A stretch of 64,000 bases of DNA from assembly GCA_964431805.1 (NCBI GenBank), contig CAYSKV010000004.1, forward strand, positions 15,477-79,476, written 5' to 3'. Numbering within the stretch: the first letter of the stretch is position 1; each line of letters starts with the position of its first letter. The translations under genes and the position numbers were made by a program. The DNA comes from JACPHD01 sp964431805 (GTDB lineage Bacteria > Patescibacteriota > Patescibacteriia > Patescibacteriales > GWC2-42-12). The notes under the pieces are model-generated. The model had not been told where the DNA came from. It ran no database searches and saw only the letters and a program-made list of their open reading frames with translations. Below, piece after piece: positions 50,636 through 60,474 of this stretch.

Positions 50636-52366
50636 ATGCTAAAAATCGGAAAATTAAACAGGTTTTATAAAATAGCCGGCGTTTTTTTATTTACGCTGTT
50701 GGCTGTTTTTTTATTAGGCAATTTTGTTTTAGCCGCGACTGGTCCTGACGTTGGCATTACTTACGCCGAAGGTACGGGCTTAAGTAATTCTCAGGATATT
50801 AGAGTAATCATCGCAAAAATCATTAGAGTAGTTATTGGATTTTTAGGCATCATCGCGGTTGGCTTAATAATTTATGCCGGCTGGCTTTGGATGACGAGCG
50901 GCGGCAATGAAGAAAAAGTTGAGCAAGCTAAAAAAACTTTAACTAATGCGGTTATCGGTTTAATCATTATTATAGCCTCGTTCGCTATCGCCAGCTTTAT
51001 TCTTAATAAGTTGATTGCGGCAACTAGCGGCGATATGATTAACGCTCCGGGCGGCGGTACTGGCGGCGGCGTGGCGGCTTTAGGCTCGGGCATAATCGAA
51101 TCTCATTATCCGGAACGCAACCAGAAAGATATTCCGAGAAATACTAAAATCGCTATTACTTTTAAAGAAGCGATTGATCCGACTACGATTATAACCGACG
51201 GTAAAATTAATAAAGATAATATTAAAATTTATAAAACTAAAGATGGCGTAGCCGGCGCGGTTACTTTTGATGTTATTGCCATGAAAACCGAAGATAATAA
51301 AACTTTTGTTTTTAAGCCGACGGAATATTTAGGCTCGCCGACTGAAAAAATTTGGTATTCGGTTGCCTTAGGTAAAAATATAAAAAAGGCTACCGGCGAT
51401 TTGGCTTTTGGCGCGATTGTTGGCGCTATTGCTTATGACTGGATGTTTGAAGTCGGTACGTTTATTGATACTACGCCGCCAAAAGTTGAAAGCGTAATTC
51501 CTCAACCGAGCTCTACCGAACCGAGAAATGTTGTGGTGCAAATTAATTTTTCCGAAGCGGTAGACCCGATTGCGGCTAGCGGCGCCTTTAAGGGTGGTAG
51601 CGGCTTTAACAATATTAAAATTATTGATAATGCCACTCAAGGTTTAATTGAAGGTAATTTTTATGTTTCTAACCAGTATAAAACTGTAGAATTTTTAACT
51701 TTTGACGCTTGCGGAACTAATTCTTGCGGTCAGACGATTTATTGTTTGCCGGGCGATAAGCAGATTAAAGCTTTTATTAACGCCGCGACTTTTGACCCTA
51801 ATACAGCTTCGGCTATTTTTCCATATGACGGCGTAGTTGATATGGCTGATAATTCTTTTGACGGCAACGCTAACGGTACGGCTCAAGGTCCTCAGGCGCA
51901 AAGTTCTTTACCGCCTTTTAATGCTAATAGCCAAACTCACGAGGGAGAAGGCGATGATTATTTTTGGCTATTTAATACTAATAATACGATTGATACCACC
52001 CCGCCAAAAATAGATTTAGTTAGCCCGATGGTTGGCGGTAGCGGCGTTGATTTATTGGCTATTCCGGAAGCTACTTTTTCTAAATTATTAATGAGTTCGT
52101 CTTTAAATAGCTCTAGTATAAATTTTAAAAGCAGCGGCGCGGCTTATAATTACTGGATAACTAAAACCGATAATTTTAGCGATAAAAAAACTACCGCCCA
52201 TGTTAATCATGATCAGTTTAATGAAAATAGTAATTATTTTGTTCAGTTTAATGCCGGCGTTAAAGATATTTACCAAAATTGTTATACGCCTTGCTCCGGT
52301 TTAGGTATAACCGGCACGCCGTCTTGCTGTAATGGTCAGGCGAGCGGTCAGGCGAGCTGCCAGTAG
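50636..52366 (+). CDS. VirB2-like pilin module fused to Ig-like (Big_5-type) ectodomain
   Basis: 576 residues. Signal peptide (about 1-33, VLAA), then two membrane helices (63-85, 103-126) separated by TSGGNEEKVEQAKKTLTNAVIGL, the pattern of TrbC/VirB2-like pilins in CPR. A Gly-rich linker leads to three Ig-like modules (starting near residues 157, 280 and 455) with ERNQKDIPRNTKIAITFKEAID, PPKVESVIPQPSSTEPRN and PPKIDLVSPMVGGSG, the phrasing of Big_5 domains. The C-terminus has a cysteine pair segment (CYTPCSG...CCNG). Probably a surface-exposed structural protein; paired with the next, larger gene of the same plan. Confidence 0.75.
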   Translation: MLKIGKLNRFYKIAGVFLFTLLAVFLLGNFVLAATGPDVGITYAEGTGLSNSQDIRVIIAKIIRVVIGFLGIIAVGLIIYAGWLWMTSGGNEEKVEQAKKTLTNAVIGLIIIIASFAIASFILNKLIAATSGDMINAPGGGTGGGVAALGSGIIESHYPERNQKDIPRNTKIAITFKEAIDPTTIITDGKINKDNIKIYKTKDGVAGAVTFDVIAMKTEDNKTFVFKPTEYLGSPTEKIWYSVALGKNIKKATGDLAFGAIVGAIAYDWMFEVGTFIDTTPPKVESVIPQPSSTEPRNVVVQINFSEAVDPIAASGAFKGGSGFNNIKIIDNATQGLIEGNFYVSNQYKTVEFLTFDACGTNSCGQTIYCLPGDKQIKAFINAATFDPNTASAIFPYDGVVDMADNSFDGNANGTAQGPQAQSSLPPFNANSQTHEGEGDDYFWLFNTNNTIDTTPPKIDLVSPMVGGSGVDLLAIPEATFSKLLMSSSLNSSSINFKSSGAAYNYWITKTDNFSDKKTTAHVNHDQFNENSNYFVQFNAGVKDIYQNCYTPCSGLGITGTPSCCNGQASGQASCQ

Positions 52367-52491
52367 AAAAATTTTTATAATTTCTAATTTTTAATTTCTA
52401 AATAATATATTAATTTTTAAATTGGAAATTAATTAATTGAAAATTGTTTGAAAATTTGAAATTGAGAATTGAAAATTATTAAGTGTTTTTC

Positions 52492-55400
52492 ATGAATAAA
52501 ATTAGAATAAAAAAAGTATTGTTTATTTTTTGTTTATTAGTTGCAGTTTTTGCTGTGGCTCATTTTGCTTTAGCCGCTGACCTTAATGTTGGTTTAGATA
52601 AGGCGGCTGGCACTGGATTAGGGGATACTGATCCGAGGATTATTGCGGCTAGAATTATCCGAATATTTTTAGGCTTTTTAGGAATTATCGCGGTTAGTTT
52701 AGTAATGTATGCTGGCTGGATGTATATGACGGCCGAAGGCGATTCGGAAAAAGTTGAAAAAGCTAAAAAAATATTAATTGGCGCTTTAATTGGTTTAGTA
52801 ATTTGTCTGGCTTCGTTCGCGATCGCCAGTTTTATTTTAAATAGTTTATTAGACGCGACCGGCGCGCAGGATAATACTGGCGGTGGCGGTGGCGGCACAA
52901 TAACGCCAGGTGGCGGTATTCCAAATTTACCAGGAGAAGGCGAGCCATGTTTAACTAATCCTTTAGATACCCAATGCGCCGCCGGACAATGCGCCGCCGG
53001 TTTAAATTGCTCTCAGAGCGATTGTTTATGTAAAAAAACTAACCAACCAGGAGAAGGAGAAAGTTGCGACGGCGATACTAAGGTCGACGGTTGTCAAGCG
53101 ATTGACTGCGCTAATAATTTAATTTGTTCATCATCAGATAATTGTACTTGCATTAAAACTCCTTTGATTGCTTGGGTAAGCCCGATGGACGCTTCAAGCA
53201 CGCCTAATGGAGCAGTTGGTAATTTTATAACCATCGGCGGCAGATATTTTGGCACGACGACCGGCCAGGTAGTTTTTATGGGTGATCCTAATAATGCTAA
53301 TGATGATAAAGTTGCGACTTTTCCAAATTTAATTAATCCATTATGTTTAAGTTTTTGGCAGGATGATCAGATTATAGTTGTTGTGCCAGACGGAGCGGTT
53401 AATGGTCCGATTAAAGTGATTGATAGTAAAAATCGTTACGACACCACGGATGATAATCGCGGCGCGCGCATTAATGATTTTGTGGTAAATAGTATTAAGC
53501 GCCCTGGCCTTTGCCAAGTCGATCCATCAAGCGGCGGTTTAGCCGATCCATTTAACTTACAAGGTAATTCTTTTAATCTCACGCCTCATTCGGTTTTGTT
53601 TGGTAAAGAGACTAGCGCCATAGAAGCTAATAATATAAAAAATTGGACTAATACTTCGGTTGATGCTGTTGTGCCAAACATTGTTGATGGAAGAAACTCT
53701 ATATTTGTTAAAACCGGTGATGTTTATTCTAATTCCTTGTCTTTTTCAGTTGTCAATAAAACTGATACTAATCCGGTGATTGAATATATTGAACCGGATA
53801 AAGGTCCTTCAGGACAATACATAACAATTTACGGCCGTAATTTTCAAATTTATAACGCGCAGAAAAGCGCAGTGAAATTTTATTTGCCGGCCGATCCGAA
53901 TAATAAAATTAATGCGGACATTGATTTTCCCGCAGCTTGTAAAAGTACTTGGTGGCACGATACTTATATTGTCGTTAAAGTGCCTAAGGTAAATAGTTTA
54001 GGAGATTATAAAGTTGAAGTTACTAATTCTTACGATAAAACTAGTTTGCCGGCTGATTTTGTAATTAATAATGAAACGCCAACCCCAGGCCTTTGCGCCC
54101 TAGATCCTAATAATGGTCCGATCGGTTGGCCGATGTCGGCTTATGGCGAAAGATTTGGCGCTACCCAAGGCAGCGGGCGCGCTCAATATTTTAATAATAA
54201 AGATGCAACCGCTAGTAGTTGGGCTGATGGAAAAGTTAATACTAATGTGCCGGCTCAGTCGGTTAGCGGTCCATTTAGAATAATTGATAACCAAGGTTAT
54301 ATTAGTAATTCGTTGCCTTTTAGAGTTGGTAAATGTTCTTCTAATGCTGATTGTGATAGTAGCGAGGAATGTTGTGGTGGCGGAACTTATTGGTCAGGCA
54401 TCTGCCGTCCAGCCGGGACTTGTAATCAAGGTGCGCCTTTAGGTTGCGGTTTTGGTTGGACCTTTTCTACTAAAGCTGGTGATTGCGCCATCACTCAACA
54501 AAAGTGCGACATTCCTAATCCGCCCGCCGGCAGTACAATAACTTTTAATTGTTGCGCGCCCGGACAATGCAATGCTTATACTGGGCAATGCGATAGCTGT
54601 CCGGTTAATAAACCTGATATGTGCGATGGCGATTTAAAATGTTGTTCGACTGGCGGTTGTATAGATCTAGATAATGATGGTAAGACTGAATGTTCTGACG
54701 GCGAAGCTTGCTCGCAATATGGTTTAAGTCAATGTTCAAGCAGTTATTTCTGTCCGAACTCTCCAGGAAAATGTTCGACTTATGGCGGCGGCGGCACGAT
54801 TGAAACCGGCGATTGCGATTTTAGCTGTAATAATTTTAGCGCTTGCAAAACTGATTTGTGCGAATATAGATCAGGTATAAATAAATGTATTAAAAAGAGT
54901 CAGACTTGCAGTTTATCTAAAACTGTTAGTTATAATGTTGGTTTAACTCCAGCTACGGCTACGGCCGAATGCTCGGCTTACGACGGTGGCAATCGTTGGA
55001 TTATGAAAATCAGCACTTCTTGCCCGGCTGGTTGGACTAGCATAAGCGGCGGTCGTTGCGTAGAAAATAATACAACTTGTTCAATTTGCGATACTGGCTT
55101 TAAATGTTTAAAAGAAACGGCCAGCGCGGTTGATGGCGGTTGTTTTATCGATCAAAATGTTTGCCAAGTTGGTTCAGCCTGCAGTAGCAGCAATAAATGT
55201 ATTAAAAGCGATAGCGCTAGCTGCGAATGTTGCTGCCGTATTGGTCATGATAGCGAGGACTGCTGTTCACCTTTAAAATGCGAAGGCAAATGCGGTAGCG
55301 ATATAACCGCTAATACTAATACTTACGGACGTTGTTCTGGTTGCGCCAGCGTTGGCACAACCCAAGCCGACCATAATGAAGCTTGCAACTGCTCCGGCAC

Positions 55401-57894
55401 TAGCGGTAAATTTTGTTTAGTTGATGCGGCTAACCCGAGCGGCGTTTGCCAAGACTGCGCGCAGATAAGCGACGCGGCGCTTTGCAGTAATCAAGGCGTT
55501 GGCACTTGCTGCGTTGATGCTAAAAATAAAAATGCTTGCCGCGGCGGTACAGCTCCATACGCTAGCGGCAGCCCATCTTATAATTATTGCGGTTATTATG
55601 AATGTAATAATGGTAGCTGTTCCGGCACGCCAGTAGCCACTTCGACAGTTTTAAGTTATAAAACTTTAACTGAATGCAGTAATAAGTGTACGACTCCGCC
55701 TCAATTTGGCAATACCTGTTTTAGTAGCGCCACCACAACGCAAAGCTGTGATATTAATAAGTGTACCGGCTTTGCTTGTATTAACGCAGATGGCACAGGC
55801 CCAGCGGCTCCAAATTGCGGTACCTGCTGCTGCGATCCTTTTGCTACTATTGATAATTGTAAAAATTTAAATCCTAACTTAACTTGTAAACCTAACCAAG
55901 CGCCTTGTAGCGGTAGTAGCCGCGGCCTTTGCTGCGGTTGTTCCGCGGATAGCGATTGCGGTAGCGTAACTGGTTGCGGGACTGATACTTGCTGTCATGC
56001 CAGGCCGACCGTGATTGAAACTGTGCCGGCGGATGGAGCTACTAATGTTTGCCGCAATGGTTTAATTAAAGCTACATTTGACCAAGCCATGCAAACCGAT
56101 ACTTTTAAAGAAAATGTGATTGTGGTTGGGGATTACGGGCTTGATAAATGTCCGACCGGAACTAAATATTTAACTGAAGCTTATAAACCGGGTTTGTTTG
56201 AAAAATTAACTTATTGGTTAGCGAGGCTGCCTTTATTAGATAAGATTTTTATAAATCAAGCGAAAGCTTTAACTGGAAATTTCTGCGCGGTTACCGGATC
56301 GATTAGCGGTTATGCGGCAGGCAACACAACTGTCATGGAATTTAAAACGAAAAAAGCTTTAGAGGCCGGTAGAAAATATTATGTTATTATAAAAGGCGAT
56401 AGTAATTTAAATGATGCGGTTGCCGTCGGAGTTTTAAGCGAATCGGGCGTTGGCCTAGGCCAGTCATCCACCGAGTCATTTAACGGTGTTAATTTCACCG
56501 GTAAAATTTGGTCGTTTACTACTAAAGAAAGTACGGCCACTGATAACGGCATTTGTTTAGTTTCTTCGGTCGCGATTGATCCTTCAAGTTATTTATTTAA
56601 TACTGCTACTAATGATTCGGCCGATGATAATGTCGGAACAAATTATGATACGATTAGGGACAGCGATAAAGTTTTTTATTCAACGGCTTATTCTTCGGAA
56701 AAACAACCGATCATTCCAATTGAAAGTCTTTATAATTGGCAGTGGAATTGGAATATAGATAATAAAGCAGTTGTGAAATTTAAAAATGGCGAGAATGCGC
56801 TGGATAATAGTTCAACTCAGACTTTAGTTGCGCAAAATGTTAAAGAAGCTAATACTTTGCTTCATGCCAAACTTACTATTACTCAAGATGAAGTTAATAA
56901 AATATCAACTATCGGCCAATCTAAAGAAAAAACTGCTCCGGTTTATGTTTTCTTATGTTCTAATCCTTGGCCGTCGTTTAAAACTGATGGCACCTGGGAG
57001 CCTTGGCAAGATGCTGCTGGAAATTGCATATCTGCATCCGGTGATTGTTCGGCTACTAATTTTGAATTATATTATTGCCGTGACGCTGGGGCTGAAGGCA
57101 CAGCTGATGATTTACCGGCTATTATAAGTGATAAAGCAGTAATCAGGGGCCAAAATTTGAAATGCGATGACGGAACTGGTAGTTGTTTGGGTAAAGCTAA
57201 AAATGACACATGTAATGATGGTAGTGGAAAATGTCAAGTGGATATAGTAAAAGAATTTTATTTCTTTAGAGAAAATATGCCTAACGTAGCGGGCGTGAAT
57301 TTAACTACTAGAGTTAACGATGAAGTGCAGCAGGGCGGTAAAGCCGGGTTAGTTTGGCAGGCAGTTACTATACCAGCGGGCGAAGAATTAGATAAATATT
57401 TAATTTATTATGGCACTAGGTCAGGAAATTATGAACAGTCAATTTTTACGGCTGAGCCAGGTTCAATTAATAACCCGGCGATCGTTAATAATTTAACTAA
57501 CGGAGTAAAATATTATTTTGCCGTGACCGCTAGATATAAAAGCGGAGCCGAAAGCATTTATTCAAATGAAACTAGTTTCACTCCGGCCGATAATTGGGCG
57601 CCATTAACTCCAGTAGATTTTATTGGCGAAGCCGATCAGGGGCAAGCTAAACTTGAATGGCTTGCCAATCAAGACGATACGACAATTTATAAAGTTTATT
57701 ATGGTGCTACTAGCGGTTCTTTGGCTGCGTCGGTTAATTTAGAAAAAAAGAAATGTTCTGCCGCTAGCGGAAAATGTACTCTTACTATAGATGAGTTATC
57801 CGCCGGCACTACTTATTATTTTGCCGTGACCGCTCTAGACCTTAAAGGCAATGAGAGCAATAAATCAGCTGAAATTAATTTATTAATTTTATAA
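52492..57894 (+). CDS. Giant secreted surface protein: pilin module, IPT/TIG, cysteine-rich, Big_5 and FN3 domains
   Basis: 1800 residues from the ATG at 52492 (a GTG 9 nt upstream is less likely). Order: signal peptide (1-28), two membrane helices (57-80, 94-119) of the VirB2-like module, a cysteine-rich linker, four IPT/TIG-like repeats (starting near 223, 338, 427, 532), a long cysteine-rich region (about 612-1170, dozens of Cys, often in CC pairs), a Big_5-like module (about 1170-1345), a further domain, and two fibronectin type III repeats (about 1600-1700 and 1700-1800) with YYFAVTA. Probably an adhesion-type surface fibre. Disulfide formation would need an oxidising enzyme such as the DsbA-like protein at 22.2 kb. 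Confidence 0.8.
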   Translation: MNKIRIKKVLFIFCLLVAVFAVAHFALAADLNVGLDKAAGTGLGDTDPRIIAARIIRIFLGFLGIIAVSLVMYAGWMYMTAEGDSEKVEKAKKILIGALIGLVICLASFAIASFILNSLLDATGAQDNTGGGGGGTITPGGGIPNLPGEGEPCLTNPLDTQCAAGQCAAGLNCSQSDCLCKKTNQPGEGESCDGDTKVDGCQAIDCANNLICSSSDNCTCIKTPLIAWVSPMDASSTPNGAVGNFITIGGRYFGTTTGQVVFMGDPNNANDDKVATFPNLINPLCLSFWQDDQIIVVVPDGAVNGPIKVIDSKNRYDTTDDNRGARINDFVVNSIKRPGLCQVDPSSGGLADPFNLQGNSFNLTPHSVLFGKETSAIEANNIKNWTNTSVDAVVPNIVDGRNSIFVKTGDVYSNSLSFSVVNKTDTNPVIEYIEPDKGPSGQYITIYGRNFQIYNAQKSAVKFYLPADPNNKINADIDFPAACKSTWWHDTYIVVKVPKVNSLGDYKVEVTNSYDKTSLPADFVINNETPTPGLCALDPNNGPIGWPMSAYGERFGATQGSGRAQYFNNKDATASSWADGKVNTNVPAQSVSGPFRIIDNQGYISNSLPFRVGKCSSNADCDSSEECCGGGTYWSGICRPAGTCNQGAPLGCGFGWTFSTKAGDCAITQQKCDIPNPPAGSTITFNCCAPGQCNAYTGQCDSCPVNKPDMCDGDLKCCSTGGCIDLDNDGKTECSDGEACSQYGLSQCSSSYFCPNSPGKCSTYGGGGTIETGDCDFSCNNFSACKTDLCEYRSGINKCIKKSQTCSLSKTVSYNVGLTPATATAECSAYDGGNRWIMKISTSCPAGWTSISGGRCVENNTTCSICDTGFKCLKETASAVDGGCFIDQNVCQVGSACSSSNKCIKSDSASCECCCRIGHDSEDCCSPLKCEGKCGSDITANTNTYGRCSGCASVGTTQADHNEACNCSGTSGKFCLVDAANPSGVCQDCAQISDAALCSNQGVGTCCVDAKNKNACRGGTAPYASGSPSYNYCGYYECNNGSCSGTPVATSTVLSYKTLTECSNKCTTPPQFGNTCFSSATTTQSCDINKCTGFACINADGTGPAAPNCGTCCCDPFATIDNCKNLNPNLTCKPNQAPCSGSSRGLCCGCSADSDCGSVTGCGTDTCCHARPTVIETVPADGATNVCRNGLIKATFDQAMQTDTFKENVIVVGDYGLDKCPTGTKYLTEAYKPGLFEKLTYWLARLPLLDKIFINQAKALTGNFCAVTGSISGYAAGNTTVMEFKTKKALEAGRKYYVIIKGDSNLNDAVAVGVLSESGVGLGQSSTESFNGVNFTGKIWSFTTKESTATDNGICLVSSVAIDPSSYLFNTATNDSADDNVGTNYDTIRDSDKVFYSTAYSSEKQPIIPIESLYNWQWNWNIDNKAVVKFKNGENALDNSSTQTLVAQNVKEANTLLHAKLTITQDEVNKISTIGQSKEKTAPVYVFLCSNPWPSFKTDGTWEPWQDAAGNCISASGDCSATNFELYYCRDAGAEGTADDLPAIISDKAVIRGQNLKCDDGTGSCLGKAKNDTCNDGSGKCQVDIVKEFYFFRENMPNVAGVNLTTRVNDEVQQGGKAGLVWQAVTIPAGEELDKYLIYYGTRSGNYEQSIFTAEPGSINNPAIVNNLTNGVKYYFAVTARYKSGAESIYSNETSFTPADNWAPLTPVDFIGEADQGQAKLEWLANQDDTTIYKVYYGATSGSLAASVNLEKKKCSAASGKCTLTIDELSAGTTYYFAVTALDLKGNESNKSAEINLLIL

Positions 57895-57908
57895 TTTAAT
57901 AAAATTTT

Positions 57909-58562
57909 ATGTTTGACGAATTAGATAAAAACAATCCGGTTCCGACCGGAAATTTTAAACCAGCCGGACCAGCGCCAGCAAAAGCCGAAGATATTTTTTC
58001 CGAAGTTGATAATTCTGTTAAACCAGAAGTCTTTAGGCCAAAAATTAACGATCCGATGGCTATACCGGATACAGTAATACCAGCGGAAACCACTTGGTTA
58101 AAAAACAAAGGTTTGATTTTTGGTTTAGTTATTGGCGGCTTAATTATTATTTTTGGCGGTTTTATTATTTTAAAATTAATGATTAAAGATGATGCGACGG
58201 TTGCGCCAGTTAAAGAAGAAGCACAAAATACTCAAACCCAAACCCCAACTCAAGAAGTTACCGAACCGATGGAAGAAGAAGTTGCTACTTCCACTAATCA
58301 ATTAACTCAGCCGATAGTTACTGAGCCGCTTGATACTGATTTAGATGGTTTAACCGATGAAGAAGAAGGCAGTCTTAGAACTGATATTAATAGTTCGGAT
58401 ACTGATCAAGATGGTTTAACTGATCGCGAGGAAGTAAAAGTTTATAGCACAGATCCTTTACAAGCTGATACTGACGGCGATGGTTATTCGGACGGTGAAG
58501 AAGTTAAAAACGGTTTTAACCCAAGTGGCGAGGGCAAACTCTTAGATATTAATAATCAATAA
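57909..58562 (+). CDS. Membrane-anchored protein with type-3 calcium-binding repeats
   Basis: 217 residues: cytoplasmic proline-rich N-terminus (about 1-63), one membrane helix (about 68-90), a Thr/Glu-rich linker, then three aspartate-rich repeats DTDLDGLTDEEE, DTDQDGLTDREE and DTDGDGYSDGEE (about 140-200) of the thrombospondin type-3 class, ending FNPSGEGK. Calcium binding is known for such repeats and inferred here. 14 bp after the giant surface gene and 6 bp before the next gene of similar plan, so it belongs to that operon. Confidence 0.75.
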   Translation: MFDELDKNNPVPTGNFKPAGPAPAKAEDIFSEVDNSVKPEVFRPKINDPMAIPDTVIPAETTWLKNKGLIFGLVIGGLIIIFGGFIILKLMIKDDATVAPVKEEAQNTQTQTPTQEVTEPMEEEVATSTNQLTQPIVTEPLDTDLDGLTDEEEGSLRTDINSSDTDQDGLTDREEVKVYSTDPLQADTDGDGYSDGEEVKNGFNPSGEGKLLDINNQ

Positions 58563-58568
58563 AATAAT

Positions 58569-59567
58569 ATGTTTGGTTTTTTTAAAAAAGAAAAAATAGA
58601 AAAGATTGAAACTATCGGTGAAAAAAAATCCGCGGCTGCTTTAAAAGAGCAAGTTAATGTTGATAATATAGATGTTCATGTTATGCCAGATCGTTTTCGC
58701 AATCAACCAATTAAGCAGCATAGCGCTAAAACTACTGGTCTAATAATAATTATTGGCGGCGGGGTATTTTTAGTAGTGCTTTCGGCGGTTTTATATTATT
58801 TTCTGTTTAAAAAACCAAGCGTAACTATTAATCAGGAACCGTCTATAATTAAAGAAGAAAATAAACCCACTCAAGAGAATAATCAAATCAATCAAAATTT
58901 AGCTGCAACCGGAACCGAATCAACGCTTTTACCGATAAGTTCTGAAGCGGCGACCACAACCGTTGCTACTACAACCGAAGAAATTATGGAAGAGACAGAT
59001 AATCTTGCTTTAAGTTTTGGGCAAGATAGCGACAATGATGGTTTAACTGATATGGAAGAAACTATTTTAAGCAGTAGCACTTCCACGCCTGACACTGACG
59101 GCGATGGTTATCTCGACGGTTCAGAATTAGGAAATTTATACAATCCAGCCGGCGAAGGTAAAATAACCGCTAATTCAAACATCGTGCTTTATGAAAATAA
59201 AACTTTTTCTTACGATTTGTTTTATCCGGCGATTTGGCAAACTAGCGTTAACGGCGGGGATGATTCGTTGATGTTTAAAACCAGCGATAACCAATTTGTG
59301 CAAATAATCGTTCAGCCTAACGTTAATAAACAAACGCTTGATGACTGGTATATAGAACAGCTTGGCGTTATCGCTATTAACGAAGCTGATAGAATGAGCG
59401 GCGGAAATTGGCAGGGCATTAAAAGCCCGGATGGTTTAAACATTTATTTAATGAATGAAAAACAGAGTTATATATTTAATTTAACTTATAGTCCGGGCGA
59501 AAATAAAATTTTACAATATTTTAATATTTTTCAGATGATGGTTAAATCGTTTAATTTAAAAAATTAA
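58569..59567 (+). CDS. Membrane-anchored protein with calcium repeats and C-terminal domain
   Basis: 332 residues, sister of the preceding gene: basic cytoplasmic N-terminus, membrane helix (about 58-80), linker, two type-3 repeats (DSDNDGLTDMEE, DTDGDGYLDGSE, about 155-185) with the same FNPAGEGK-like closing (YNPAGEGK), and an extra alpha/beta domain (about 203-332; YENKTFSYDLFYPAIW...MVKSFNL) reminiscent of PsbP/Mog1-like folds. The role is unknown; a surface-associated function is inferred from the operon. Confidence 0.72.
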   Translation: MFGFFKKEKIEKIETIGEKKSAAALKEQVNVDNIDVHVMPDRFRNQPIKQHSAKTTGLIIIIGGGVFLVVLSAVLYYFLFKKPSVTINQEPSIIKEENKPTQENNQINQNLAATGTESTLLPISSEAATTTVATTTEEIMEETDNLALSFGQDSDNDGLTDMEETILSSSTSTPDTDGDGYLDGSELGNLYNPAGEGKITANSNIVLYENKTFSYDLFYPAIWQTSVNGGDDSLMFKTSDNQFVQIIVQPNVNKQTLDDWYIEQLGVIAINEADRMSGGNWQGIKSPDGLNIYLMNEKQSYIFNLTYSPGENKILQYFNIFQMMVKSFNLKN

Positions 59568-59646
59568 GGTAATGAACCCCAGTTAGAAATTAATTAATGG
59601 TTTAATTATTCTGGTTATATTAAGTAAAAATAAAATAATTACTGCG

Positions 59647-60084
59647 ATGAAAAAACAAAAAAGAAATTCTAACGGGGTAAAGCTAGAAATTAATAATCAA
59701 ACCAAACATAAAATTGACTCGAAATTAATAGAAAAAGTTATTAAAGTTTTCGGCCGAGTTTATAAAATAAATAAAAATAAAGAGATCTCTTTAGCTTTTG
59801 TAAGCGATAATGAAATAAAGAAATTAAATAAATCATATCGCGGTTTTAATAAGCCGACCGATATTTTATCTTTTCCTGGCGAAGGCGATTTTTTAGGAGA
59901 AATTATTATTGATTACGATCAAATTAAGCGCCAAGCGGTTAATTTTAAAAATAGCGCTAAGCAAGAGTTAATTTTTATTTTGATCCACGGCCTACTGCAT
60001 TTAGTCGGCTACGATGATAAAACCGATAAGGCCAGAGAAAAGATGATAAAGCTAGGCGAGAAATTTATAAAAAATTATTTATGA
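59647..60084 (+). CDS. ybeY: rRNA maturation endoribonuclease YbeY, with altered third metal ligand
   Basis: Zinc-dependent RNase for 16S 3'-end processing and ribosome quality control. 145 residues; NKSYRGFNKPTDILSFP and GEIIID are family signatures. The metal motif reads HGLLHLVGYDD, where the family norm is HGxLHLxGYDH: the third His is Asp in this protein. The first two His are in place. Overlaps dgkA by 4 bp (ATGA), so translation is coupled. Confidence 0.88.
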   Translation: MKKQKRNSNGVKLEINNQTKHKIDSKLIEKVIKVFGRVYKINKNKEISLAFVSDNEIKKLNKSYRGFNKPTDILSFPGEGDFLGEIIIDYDQIKRQAVNFKNSAKQELIFILIHGLLHLVGYDDKTDKAREKMIKLGEKFIKNYL

Positions 60085-60452
60085 TAAGAATTAGTAGATT
60101 ATTAAAAAGTTATAGTTATGCTATTAGGGGGTTATTTAAAACTTTTCGCGAAGAGCAAAATTTAAAAATTCAGACTATCGCTAGTTTAGTTGTTTTAATT
60201 TTAGGAATTTATTTTTCTATTAGCCGGATTGAATGGGCAATTTTAGTATTAGTGGTTTGTTTAGTTTTGACCGCTGAAATTGCTAATAGCGCGATTGAAC
60301 GAGTAACTGATGTTTTAAAACCAAGAATCAATACTTATATAAAAGAAATAAAAGACATAATGGCGGCGGCGGTTTTACTTTCGTCAATCGCGGCCATAAT
60401 TATTGGCGTGATTATATTTTTTCCTTACCTGTATAAGTTTTTTGGACATTAA
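60081..60452 (+). CDS. dgkA: Diacylglycerol/undecaprenol kinase (DgkA family)
   Basis: Small trimeric membrane kinase that phosphorylates undecaprenol or diacylglycerol, supplying carrier lipid for wall synthesis. 123 residues: N-terminal surface helix (RLLKSYSYAIRGLFKTFREEQN), three membrane helices, and the active-site pattern EIANSAIERVTDVLK...DIMAAAVLL. The choice between lipid substrates cannot be read from sequence; Gram-positive relatives are undecaprenol kinases. Confidence 0.92.
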   Translation: MIRISRLLKSYSYAIRGLFKTFREEQNLKIQTIASLVVLILGIYFSISRIEWAILVLVVCLVLTAEIANSAIERVTDVLKPRINTYIKEIKDIMAAAVLLSSIAAIIIGVIIFFPYLYKFFGH

Positions 60453-60474
60453 GATAATTATTTAGTATAATAAA

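Noticed and set aside
52367..52491. AT-rich stretch with repeated AATTGAAAATT-like words
   Set aside because: Low-complexity, no consistent unit length or inverted ends, so not called as a repeat element.
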